From Micropterix aruncella (lineage: Eukaryota > Arthropoda > Insecta > Lepidoptera > Micropterigidae): a stretch of 64,000 nucleotides of DNA. Positions 11,036-21,809 of this stretch are shown here, in pieces. The DNA lies in assembly GCA_944548615.1 (NCBI GenBank), contig OX155976.1:8541476-8605475 (forward strand), in the 5' to 3' direction. How positions within the stretch are numbered: position 1 is the stretch's first letter; the number at the start of each line of letters is the position of its first letter. Position numbers and translations under genes: made by a program. A model generated the notes under the pieces. The model worked only from the letters and a program-made list of their open reading frames with translations. It had not been told where the DNA came from and did not search any database.

Positions 11036-11925
11036 GTCAAGACAAGGGGTGAACCCGTCGCCCCAGGGAGTTTTAACGACATCGGGTTATCTCCCATGGA
11101 AATAATGTGAAGTCTTAAGGGGGGAAGGGGGGGTTCAGTCAGAGGTGAGGAGGCACAGATGGGACACGTTTTGAGGCGCCCCTATGGTTTAGCACGAGCC
11201 AATACAGACAACTAGAGCTGTCAACTACAACGGGCCAACCCGTCACCTCAGGAAGTTTTAACGATATTTGATCGTTCTGTCTTCCGTGAGAAGAGTTCAG
11301 GGACGAAAAACAATCCACTGTCTAGTTACGCCACCTGCCCGACAGAGGCCAACGCCTTACGGCGAGGCACCGGGAAAGGTACCCAGCGGGCAGCTTCGCC
11401 CTCTGACGGAAGGATATCTCCATGTTTGGAAGGATATCTCCGTCTGGAACTAACCGTCAGGATACCTCCTGCCTCCTGACTGGTTACAGGATCAAGGTCG
11501 GTTGTGTGGTCCTCTCCCTTACTTAGCTGTAATACGGTGTCTACCGAATCTATCGCGGACCACGGCATCCTTTGCCTGGCTCTTCACTCGGGATCGGGTA
11601 GCCGATTGGTTGTTTCAAGAGCAGTTGCCGTAAGGTGAACAACTACCCCCGCTCTATAGGAGACTACTGTTTCCAGACCCTCAGGGCTGTCGGTCAAAAT
11701 GCACAATCGATTGGCTGACGCCGCATGGTGCGCAAACCGTCCAGGAGCGCCCGAAGGTTTACTCCTAGGGGAAACGGCCCACAGGCCAGAATCCTACCCT
11801 GGCTTGCTTCTACGTTGAGGCCGCCGGATGGGTGTTGACCGACCTGAGTTTTGAGTGTTGACCGACCTGAGCGACGTGAGTTTGACCGACCCTTAACACA
11901 TGGGTCTTAGTGGCCAAGCTGCAAC
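11036..11925 (+). repeat. U1 repeat, copy b with a leading partial unit
   Basis: A short piece at about 11036-11110 (gggtgaacccgtcgccccag) precedes a nearly full copy from about 11215 (gctgtcaactacaacgggcc) to about 11925 (ggtcttagtggccaagctgc). It holds an extra duplicated segment, aaggatatctcc, at 11410-11440. No ORF of note. Confidence 0.65.
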
Positions 11926-12089
11926 AGGGGACAGAAGAGATGTCGCGCAGGTGCCTCTTTTTGGCGGTCGCGAGTGACGCGCCAAAGCGACGAGTGGTGT
12001 CGGACTTCGAACGAAAATGCATGACAATACGGAATTCAACATTGATTGTTTTGAGTTAGTCGAGTAATATGTATCATTATATGACTTCA

Positions 12090-12839
12090 TGTCGGAGACC
12101 TAAGTTTGAAATTTGTCTCCGACAGTGCCTCCGTGCTACAAGCGCTAGCAAAAAATACTATAACCTCTGTCCTTGTACTGGAATGCTACAATGCGCTTCA
12201 ATCCATTGCAGGGTCAAATAAAGTGACCCTGCAATGGATTAAAGGGCACAGCGACTCACTGGGCAACGACGCGGCAGACGAACTGGCCAGAAGAGGATCA
12301 AAGAAAATAGTATATGGACCGGAACCCTTGATGCCCATACCCCAGGCCCAAATAAAAACATGGCTACGCAGGAACACCGATGAAACCCACCTTACAGAAT
12401 GGAAAAAATACGCAGGATGCAGGCAAACAAAGAACGCGGTTCCGGAAGCGTCTAAAAAACTTGCCCGCAACCTCACCAGATTAAAAAGGGACAAAATCCG
12501 TAAAGTCATAGGTACTATGACAGGCCACTGTCCCCTAAACAAACAACTGTTTACCATAGGTGTGACAGACAGCCCTCTATGCAGAGGATGCATGGAGGAA
12601 GAAGAAACGCCACAGCATGTGCTCATGGAATGCAGGAGCGTGGCAGAGCAACGGGCAAAAATACTACAATCTCCAGCATCTGTCCCGGAGGCCTGTAGCA
12701 ACTTAAACAGGCTGCTAATCTTCTGGGACAGCCTGGGTTGGCTGGAGTAACATAAATAGAAACATGAGCCATGCACAACGGCCAAATCAAGAGGCCAAGT
12801 GCGAGAAAAAAGCCCAGACAACCTAACTAACTAACTAAC
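12090..12839 (+). mobile_element. I-like LINE 3' end, copy B (214-codon RNase H/CCHC ORF)
   Basis: Open frame 12106-12750 is uninterrupted. It starts within RNase H (KFVSDSASVLQALAKN, catalytic Asp), continues QWIKGHSDSLGNDAADELA and carries the knuckle [18 protein letters not shown], ending DSLGWLE. A (TAAC)n tail ends at 12839. A perfect 12-bp duplication, tatatgacttca, lies at 12078-12089 and 12840-12851. The 5' end has a small inverted piece, gtcggagac against gtctccgac. The reverse transcriptase and endonuclease are absent, so it cannot move itself. Confidence 0.9.
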
Positions 12840-12974
12840 TATATGACTTCAATCGCCTTATATGACTTAAAATGTACAGAGATAGCGGTTAATGCATAAT
12901 AATGCATCCACTTTGCACGGTTTCGCTATGTCTGAGCGACTGATTGCCTATTTTGTATACTTTAGTCACATCAC

Positions 12975-13885
12975 ATCCACGCCCCGTCTGTTGCCGACGT
13001 CCGCGCAGACAGTCCACTGAGAGGCACTGGGAGATGAACCCAGCGGGCCGACCTCACGGTCTCACTACCAGATTTGATCGGACTCCTCCGTCCTACAGTT
13101 GGGCGAAGTCAACTAAATTGGGTGAACCCATCACCCCAGGCTGGTATAACGACATGTGATCGTTCTTTTAGTCGTGGAATGAGTATAGAAGACTTTGGGA
13201 CGGCACAAACCTACCGTCCGGCAAACCCATGAGCCTGCGAGGGTCCAACGCCTTACGACGAGGCACTAGGAAGGTAAACCAGTGATCTACCTAGCCCCCT
13301 GGCTACAAGTTTCGGTAGGATATCTCCTTCTAGAAATAACCTTCAGGATACCTTCTTCCTCCCGACTACCTTTTTCTTCCTACCACCTACCGTAATTCAG
13401 CGGTGATTTAATTTGAATCTAACGCAGACCAAAGGCATCTTTTGCCCGACACTGAATTCAGGGTCAGGTAGATAAATGGTCATTTCAAGAGTGGTTGACG
13501 ACAGGTCAACATCCACCCCCGCTGCTTAGGAGACAGTATATTTCCATAGTCTCCAGACTCCTTCAGCAATTAGTCAGAGTGCACATCCGATTGGTGTCGC
13601 CGAATGGTGCGCTATCCGTCCAGTAGCGCCGGGAAGCAACCGCACCAGGAGAAATCGATCCACCAGCCGTGGAGCCTTAGACGCGAAAGTCTTACCCGGG
13701 GTAGCCATCCACATGAGGAGGCTTCTGAATAGGAGCAGAATCGTGAGTTGAATCGTGAGTGAGCCGAACCGAGAACAAAGTGAATGATATGGCCCAAGCT
13801 GCACGAAACAATTCGTCCTACAGATGATCTCGGATGCGGAGTCGCTTGCGCGGCCTCTATCTGATATTAGCGGTAATTCAGTTCG
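12975..13885 (+). repeat. U1 repeat, copy c (partial units in tandem)
   Basis: At least two joined U1 pieces: one at about 12975-13100, then a longer one starting near gtgaacccatcaccccag (13122), and a further start at about 13835 (ggagtcgcttgcgcggcctc). Segments such as ccaacgccttacgacgaggc and accgattggtgtcgc-like text match the other copies. Confidence 0.6.
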
Positions 13886-13888
13886 GGA

Positions 13889-14770
13889 AAAGGAAGAATT
13901 CATGAAGCCTGAGAGAGATAAAGGAGCAGGTCTTCGAGGTGAGTCTTGAAAAACGCTACCAAAGGTGAGTTTCTTATATTTGCATATAGATCGTTCCAAA
14001 GCCTTGCCATATGAACAGGGGCGGATCGTGAGTTTGTGTGGCTCTGGGCTAATATTACTTGGGGACCGGCCTGATTAATCAACTAATGGCCATTTTGCCA
14101 AAAAAATGTTTTCGGTAATGATGTCTAGGTCATAGGAAAAAAATAGGACAATAAAATATTTTATTTATTTAATATACACAAACAACAAATGTGGACCATT
14201 TTACTTTTCACTAAAAATAGACAAATTGAATAGTAAAAACGTAAGAAAACTTTAAATAATAATTTATCCATGCAAACTAAGCATAAAAACTTATGCATAA
14301 AAATATATAATAATATAATATAAATAGTTTAAGTAAGTATTAATATTAATTGTAAAGCTAGTTAATATAAATAAAATTTATATACAAATATTCATTACTA
14401 GTTACCTAATGAAAAGGCACTATCCTCTAGTAGGGAACTGATATACATAGACGATAATTTTATAAATACCTAAAGAAATTAAAAAAAATATATATATGCA
14501 GATTGTTATGTAAATAAATTATTCAGCAACCTTTCTGTATTTTTATACTCCAAGTTCCTGGGTTGCTAATCTTATGATAGGTTTTTTTTTTTAATTTTAG
14601 ATTTTGTTCACATTATTGTCCATTATTTTCAATAGAAAGAGGGGGCTGGGGCCCCCTTATATCCACGGGGCCCTGGGCTGCAGCCCAAAAAGCCCTTATA
14701 TAGATCCGCCGCTGCATATGAACACCGAAAGAAGAAGCAGCTAAAGAAATAGCTTGATTAAAGATTTTAG
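13889..14770 (-). pseudogene. CR1/Jockey-like reverse transcriptase C-terminus, split by a hAT MITE
   Basis: The minus strand gives FGVHMARLWNDLYANIRNSP and LVAFFKTHLEDLLLYL before a stop near 13903, the usual C-terminal end of this group of reverse transcriptases. The 5' part of the fragment lies beyond the MITE at 14723-14770. The MITE sits between 14015 and 14715. Confidence 0.6.
14016..14714. mobile_element. non-autonomous hAT element with 8-bp duplication
   Basis: 699 bp. Terminal inverted repeats are caggggcggatc on the left and cagcggcggatc on the right (complement strand). A perfect 8-bp duplication, catatgaa, lies at 14008-14015 and 14715-14722. Very AT-rich interior without an ORF. 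Both the repeat sequence and the 8-bp duplication fit the hAT superfamily. Confidence 0.88.
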
Positions 14771-15308
14771 ATTAAAGATTTTTAATAAATTATCCAAACC
14801 TGGTCGGAGCGTAAGGCTTTGGGAATTTTGTGGTTTGAAAAACTCATACAAGTAGGATCGTGACGATAACAAAAGACACAAAACAAGGATATATGTACTT
14901 TGGCATATTTCCTACCGATGGACCTTCCCCCGTGTTGCAGTTAATGGCAACATTAGAATATTATGTTGGTTTAATTGTAATATGGCAACACGGGAAAAAG
15001 GGCTTCTTCCGGCGATCTCGGCCAAAAATATACCTTGTGAAAGTGCTCCGCGAGTTTTAATCAATTCCTACTGCATCCCGAACATCAGACCAGCAGAAAA
15101 CCAAGAAAAACAGTCCACTACTCTACACCCCGATCCATAACCTTGAAAAATAGTAGGAAATGACAATTATTTTTTTTTGTCATATTCCAGAACAAAAAGT
15201 CAACTACACCACTAATGTGTAGTGGTGTAGTTGCGTGATTGAAATCACAATATAGCACTTCTAACATGAGATTGAGAAGGTCAAACCAAATCAATTTTAT
15301 TGTTGGGA
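14771..15308. other. no gene; contains a 14-bp hairpin
   Basis: No supported gene. A perfect inverted repeat, caactacaccacta/tagtggtgtagttg, is at about 15199-15231. The 66- and 86-codon open frames here have no recognisable motif. Confidence 0.4.
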
Positions 15309-15921
15309 AGCCAGCGCCAAAAAAGTGCAAAAGTTTAGGAAAAGCTGAAACTGTCAGATCAGACAGTATTTTGGCCATAGATGCTGGGGTGGAGTCAGCA
15401 TGCCAGACTTCGGGACACGTGACATTGTCGTACTAGGAAAGTTGTAATTTTAATAAGTACCACCAAAGTGTTTTGGAAAAGCTGAAAATTCGTCAGTAGA
15501 CAGTGGATGCAATAAAGAACTCAAAACGGTCAGACTGCTTAATAATCGCAAGCGTGCCATCAGCATCTCCATACCATTATATTGCACCATTGCGACCATT
15601 ATATTGAGCGGGACGGCACAACTGATGCGTCATAGACCGATGCGAGACATGTATGGAGATGCCGATACCACGCGTTCGATTATTAAGCAGTCTGACGATT
15701 TGTTTTGAGTTCTTTTTTGCATCCACTGTCTACCGATGAATTTTTAGCTTTTCCAAAACACTTTCGGGGTACTAATAAAAAGTACACCTTTCCTAGTACG
15801 CCAGCGCCAGGTGTCCTAGACTCTGACCTGCCGACTGTACCCTGGCATTCTATGGCCAAAATACTGTCTGATCTAAAAGTATTAGCTTTTACAAAACTCT
15901 TGCACTTTTTTGTCGCTGGCT
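15309..15921. mobile_element. long-arm foldback element FB2
   Basis: About 613 bp with arms of about 230 bp (15309-15535 and 15690-15921). Outer ends are agccagcg(a/c)caaaaaagtg. The arms match those of FB1. The central 150 bp differs from that of FB1 and has its own inverted repeat (gcatctccata/tatggagatgc). The short open frames inside are arm artefacts. Confidence 0.78.
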
Positions 15922-15992
15922 TTTTGACTAAAATCATACATAGGTAGTTGTTTAGATATTGGTACACAATAATTTAAGTACATGATATTATA

Positions 15993-16286
15993 CAGGTGAG
16001 TTTTAAATTAGTGACATCCTTGTAGTGGGTGAATTAGTACGACGAACTAAGCAACTTTTAATAGGAATTTTTAGGAAAAACAAAAATAAAATATTTTTTG
16101 ATAGTTTTTAATTTAATTTTTCTTTTGTTTTCTTTAATACATAGGATTTACAAATAAAAAAAATATGAAAAAAAACATATTTTTTAAAATATTTTTTTTT
16201 GGTTTTTCTCATTTTTTAAAATAAAATGTTGTTTGTTGTGTTGATTCACCAACTACAAAGATGGCACTAATTAAAAACTCATCCTG
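15993..16286. mobile_element. Tc1/mariner-type MITE, copy T2
   Basis: 294 bp. Ends are caggtgagttttaaattagt and the complement of aattaaaaactcatcctg; TA remains on the left. Same family as T1. Confidence 0.7.
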
Positions 16287-16489
16287 TTTCATTTCATTTT
16301 AATTGCCAAATAACAAAACCAGTAATAGAATCGATATAATATTTTAATAGATAGCTGAGATTACCATAATTTTAAAAACGGACACGAAATATTAACTTTT
16401 CGAATATCAAAATTATCAATTAAATTGTCATAAAATAAAAAAAATGTGGTTTTTTAAATATCAAAATACAATAGATAAAGAGAGAGAAG

Positions 16490-19400
16490 ACCACGGCAAT
16501 TTATTGAAATTTCTTGCAATATCGCCGCGCTAGACAAAAAGTACTATAACTATGGAAATACTGTAGCAATCATAAAAAGAATAACTGTGCAGTGATTGCA
16601 TTGAAATTTCGTATATTGTAATCTCATTATGTAAAATAATTGGATAATTATGAATAAATATGACAGTCAAAAAAGTTAAAAAAAACTCGGCATTTCTAAC
16701 TTGTCTTACGGAAAAATACGGAACTCTATTTAGAATTGAACTCTATTAGCCCCTGCCTTCTGCAATATTTAGGATCCATCTTCCGAAATATATGGAATAG
16801 CGGTGTAGTCCCACAGAATTTTGGCCGAGCGACAGTCATCTTAATTCCGAAGGTCCCAGTTTGCACCGGACCAAAGGACGCTCGGCCCATTGCTCTCACA
16901 GACACTGTGGCCAAAATCTTTTTTAGCATAGTCCACACGAGGATGAGCGAATTCATGCACCGGAATGAGTACCTTGGAGTATCAGTTCAAAAAGGCTTCA
17001 TGCGCGGCGTCTCGGGCTGCCTCGAGCACAACTCTCTCCTGGCTGCTGCCATCAAGGATGCGAGACAGCACGAACGCCAAATCAATGTATGCTGGCTCGA
17101 CCTAGAGAATGCCTTTGGGTCAATCCGACACAGTCTCCTCCACTTTGCACTCCGCTGGTACAACTTCCCACCAGTCGTGCGTGACATTGTAGCCTCCTAC
17201 TACAACTGTCTGACTTTCCATGTTAAAACGCAAGAATGGACTACCCGCTCTATACCATATTCAATTGGACTATTTCAGGGCTGTTGCCTCTCCCCGACGA
17301 TTTTTAATATAGTTTTTAATATACTTCTGGAAAGCCTGAGCCAGTTTGACAGGAAGTGGGGCTACCGTTTTAAAACAGACGGCCAATACACCTCGTCGTG
17401 CCTCGCTTTTGCCGACGACCTAACTTTCATCACCAGAAGCCCCAAGCAGCTTTCCCTGCTATTACAGAAAGTGGAGCTTTTCTGCGACTGGTCAGGCTGT
17501 ATTAAAGTGAAGCCCTCCAAATGTTTTTGCCTTGGACTCGCCCGCATGGGCACAAAATTTACATCCTATGACCCCAAATTGGTCTATAAGGGCTCTAATA
17601 TCTCCCTTATAGACCCAAACAATCATTTCAAATTCCTCGGTAGAAAAATCACCCATCAGGGAAAAGACATCTCGGGCGATCATGTTATAGAGCTTTTCAA
17701 AAGTTGCCTGGCGAAAATAGATGCCTTGCTAATTTCTGGCCCTCGTAAGGCCTGGATCTATGACAATTATCTAACGTCACATTTGTCATGGCCCTTCCTT
17801 ATTTACGATTTTACCAAAACCCAACTGTCCCGTCTAGATGCACTGGTGACAGCTAGTTTAAAATCCTGGCTGTCCTTAGCCAAACCAGCTGACCCCTCGA
17901 CTCTCTTCAGGTCCAAACAAAATTTTGGGCTAGCGCTTAAACTGCCCTCTCTGCTCTACGCCAACTCCAGAATAACCAAAAATTCGATTCTGTGCAATTC
18001 CAAAGATCCGGCAATATCGAAGCACGTAATAAGTGGCTGTAGTGATTCAAATGAACTACAAGCCCGCGTAGACTTCCACAAAAGGTTCCTTACTGGAATC
18101 AGCCAGAATGGCACTGGTCTGGGGTATGGCAGTACAACCACGAGCGACGTGGACTTGAAGAAGTCTCTTTTGCGGGGAGATTACGACAGCAAGAGTATGG
18201 CTCATGCTATTGGCCTTCAATGCCAGAATGATTGGACAACAATTGGTGACTTTTGCATTCCGCCTCCAATGCACTGGAAGGTAATGCTCTATGACTGGAC
18301 GCCAGAGATGCTGAAATTTTATTTGAATGCCTTTCAGCATACACTTCCAGACCCCAGTAACCTCGCTCGTTGGAGCTTTGCCGAGGATAGTTCTTGTCCC
18401 CTCTGTAGCAATACCCCTTGCACAGCTAGACACATTCTAGCTGGCTGCAAGGTGGCCTTAGATCAAGGACGGTACACTTACCGCCATGACAAAGTTCTCG
18501 CTGTTATTCGCGAGGTAATTAGTCTCTCAGTGGCTCGTGCCAACAAGGGTTTGACAGTATCCTCCAAACCCCCAATACAGTTTGTGCGGGATGGCTCTAA
18601 AGGCAAAAAACTTTTAACTACAAAACCTTTCTCAATAATCGAGAAAGCTACAGATTGGATTCTGGAGGTTGATTCGGTCTCTAAGCAGTATAAATTCCCT
18701 GAAAGTCTCGGATGCACAGCCCTCCGTCCAGATATAACTCTTTACTCTCTATCTCGGAAGGTGGCTCTTATTGTAGAATTAACTGTTCCATGGGAATCAA
18801 ATATCCCAAAAGACCACGAGTACAAATTAAATAAATACCATGATCTTGCAAATGCCGTAACCCGGAACGGCTTCACTGTTCACCTTCACGCGGTGGAAGT
18901 TGGCGCTCGTGGCCTGCCAGCTAAATCTCTATTTCACCTCTTTAAAGATCTTGGCCTTTCCAGAAAAATAATCAACTCTTTCTTAGAAAAATTATCTAAA
19001 ACTGCGATTTGCGCATCTCAAATTCTATGGCTTCGAAGGGGGAGTGAATGGGTGGCAAGGTGAACGCTCACATGTGGCAAGACAGCTGTCCTAAACCTAC
19101 CACAGCCGGTTCGTAAGTCCGGAATCCACTGCTCACCCCCCAGAAGTGTAAAAAATAGTATTATGATGGGCCCGACTCCGGTCGGTGAATTCCATGGCAG
19201 CTCCGTTTGTATTTATTATACTATCGTGATCTTTATTAGATTCTCTATCGAAGGTAATATTTCGTTTTGCTTATTTACATACAAAAATATTTAGATATTA
19301 GCTTATAAAAACTAATAAAATTTTTGATGATTTCTCGAAATAAAAAATGATGTTTGACAATAGAATTTTACCAGAAATATCCGCGAAATTATTCTAGCGG

Positions 19401-19585
19401 CCGTCTATGTATCTATGGTAATAATGAGATATTTGGTATGGATTTTAGGATGCGTTCGAATTAGAAAATAATATTAATGTGCGCTCCGGGGAGCAAGCTG
19501 CCAATATTGGTCGTTACGTAGTCAACGGTGCTCTGATGTGCAACCAAATTTGGTCTTTACGGTAGCCGAAGGGTCAAGCTAAATG
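16490..19585 (-). mobile_element. piggyBac-type MITE X, relic copy interrupted by RLE copy 2
   Basis: 16490-16737 and 19216-19585 are the two halves of the repeat seen whole at 57936-59620, in reverse orientation. Shared text includes gacaaaaagtactataacta, acggaactctatttagaa and aataatgagatatttggtat. The right end gccgaagggtcaa corresponds to the TTAA-flanked terminus of the other copy with one change. The left end is eroded. Confidence 0.7.
16738..19215 (+). mobile_element. RLE-type non-LTR retrotransposon, copy 2 (775-codon ORF)
   Basis: The best copy of the family. ORF 16736-19063 lacks the N-terminus. Reverse transcriptase motifs: [13 protein letters not shown] at about residue 118, [14 protein letters not shown] at about 180, and the catalytic [11 protein letters not shown] at about 222. 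The C-terminal part has a knuckle, [18 protein letters not shown], and a restriction-like endonuclease core RPDITLY...VELTVPWE. This order (RT, CCHC, endonuclease; no apurinic endonuclease) is that of the R2/R4/NeSL/HERO group; R4/Dong is my best guess. The 3' UTR ends ctccgtttgtattt. The ATG is only the first in frame; RT sequence upstream is missing, so it is 5'-truncated. Confidence 0.88.
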
Positions 19586-20947
19586 TAGAAAATCAAAATG
19601 GAAGTTGTCAGTGTATATTATTTGGAATGTTAATATAAAATATTAAATATTAATTAGCTAAAGTTATAAATATTAGTTAGATAAATTAGATAAATATTAG
19701 TTAAATAAGCTAAATGAACTAAATATTAGTTAAATAAAGTTAATATGAAATATTAATATAAAATATGGTATTCTTATAAATCCAAATAAATCGCAAGCAA
19801 TTGTGATAGGTGGCAGAAAAACATTGTCAAAAATAGATACTTCATTACTGCCAATTTGTGTAAATTGAAATATCGTCAAATATACCAAAACTGTCAAGAA
19901 CCTTGGAATTCTAGTAGGGTAATGTCTCCAGTGAATGGACGAACCCCAGTGGATGAACTAAATGTTGTTTTTGGTGAAAAATAAGAAAACAGTGAGTCTG
20001 AATAATATTAGGTATTCTACTTTAGCAACATTTTTGTAGCAAGTAGCAACATTTTTGTTTTGTAATATGTCAACACGCCATTTACCTGTCAAATGTCACC
20101 GTTCACTTTTGACGTGACATTCACCTGAAGTCGACGTGTTCATCGTGTGATCTGCGCAACAAGAATTGCAAATTGAACACAGATTTGGGTTAAAAATAGT
20201 TTTTCGTTGTTCAGCAAGCGATTGTGAAGAGCTTCTAACATTAATATTGGCAGAAAGACAAAAACAAACGACACGGCGTTATTCCACCTGATATGAGATT
20301 GACATGAGAAAAGCATCTAGCTTTTTAGATTTATTTTTATTTGATGTAGCGTCCCAAATAACGTGTCTGCCGTATCAATTGTATAAAATACAAAGTATTT
20401 TTTTTATTCCACTCCATTAAAACGATACACTACAACAACAATACACAACAAAAAAAATTAAAACGATTTAACGAGATATGTCTCTGGGGAGCGCAAACAA
20501 AAAATGAATGATATTATCCTCCGGCCCCTCGCATCCCCTGTTATCCCGGCCCTATTATTCATTCGACTTGGCAAACAGAAACATCAAACAAAACAGTTAG
20601 GCCACGCCCCAAAATAGCATGACCTTGGTTATTATGTTAGCAAACTTGATAACATGGCGCTGCAGACCCGGCTTTAGTGACCACTTAGGTTATCGTTTCT
20701 ATTATAGCGGGAAGTTTCTATGACGAATGTATAGGAAAGCTGGTCACTCAATACGCAAGCGTTTGAACATTAGCGGAAAAAATGTAGAAAAATAGGTTAA
20801 GGAAAAAAACTAACAAACTGCTTTCATGTAAAAATAAAATTGGTTTAAAAAATATATTTTATAAGTTTTTTTTCAAAACGGTAAAATTTTTCCAAATACA
20901 CCTCGTAATTTTCATTGAATTCACAATTTTTGTTTTATATTTTTTTT
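19586..20947. other. mostly unassigned; AT-rich
   Basis: Apart from a reverse transcriptase scrap at 19768-19930 I recognise nothing. A GC-richer patch at about 20510-20640 (ccggcccctcgcatcccctg) has no coding signature. Confidence 0.35.
19768..19930 (+). pseudogene. LINE reverse transcriptase scrap
   Basis: Translates as GILINPNKSQAIVIGGRKTL, SKIDTSLLPICVN and, after a stop, YTKTVKNLGILVG. This matches the segment after the catalytic FADD box in Jockey/CR1-type reverse transcriptases (NPNKSQ...VKNLGI). Confidence 0.6.
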
Positions 20948-21331
20948 GAGTGGGGCTTTTCTAAGGTCTTTATGAGCCTTGTAACACTGCGACCATTGCT
21001 GATCTATTGTGTTCGCCCCCTACTATAGTTCTGCGCTAAGCCTCGTGCCATTTAAGAACCGCAACATGCTTTTAGTGCCAGATTGTTTTACCTCCTCAGT
21101 TTGGAGGTAATGACCACCCAAGTGGGTGTATCTTTTACGCATCAGCGGGCCATACTCGCACATGATTTGCAGGGTAGTTTCCTTTGCCCCTTGGCCGAAC
21201 CTGCACATTTTTGTGTCTCGGAGCTTGAGGTTGAACATGTGTTTGTTCAGGCCACAATGCCCCGTGTGCGCCCTCACCAGTATGCTTAGATTGTTCCTAT
21301 TTAGCGATAAGGACTCACGAACCGTCTTACA
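20948..21331 (-). pseudogene. RNase H-bearing LINE 3' end, copy D2
   Basis: The minus strand encodes RAHTGHCGLNKHMFNLKLRD, CRFGQGAKETTLQIMCEYG (second knuckle Cys changed to Gly) and NGTRLSAEL with stop. Same 3' end as copies D1 and D3. Short 5'-truncated copy. Confidence 0.8.
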
Positions 21332-21809
21332 ATTTTTGTTATTTCAACATTAGTTGACTGCATGAAGAAAATGCGAATGCTATAAGGGCTATTGTGCCTA
21401 CCTGTTACATTATTCGAAGAGGTGTTTGATTGGGATAGATGATGTCTGTTCAAAAAGTATTGCAAATTTTGAATTTCCGCGGGTTACGTATATTCGATTT
21501 TTTTGTGGCGTTATGTTGGTACTCATGTCTCTCACTTATGCCGACAAGTTCGGCCATTTTGAATGTTCAGTTTATTTTTGGCAGCTTCTTTGCTTGCACG
21601 TGTTTTAGCTCATCTTGGATTTTTGCCTATTCCAAAAAATGTGGCTTTGGTTGTTTTCTTCGATTGCAGTGGCGTTGTGCATCATGAGTTCTTGCCACAG
21701 GGTAGAACGGTCAATAAGGAATATTACCTGCAAGTAATGCGCAGTTTGCGCTTAGCAATCCGCCAGAAACGCCCGGATTTGTGACAATAAAAATTGGCTT
21801 ATGCATCAT

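Noticed and set aside
12198..12821. 207-codon minus-strand ORF
   Set aside because: Exact shadow of the I-like LINE RNase H ORF on the plus strand.
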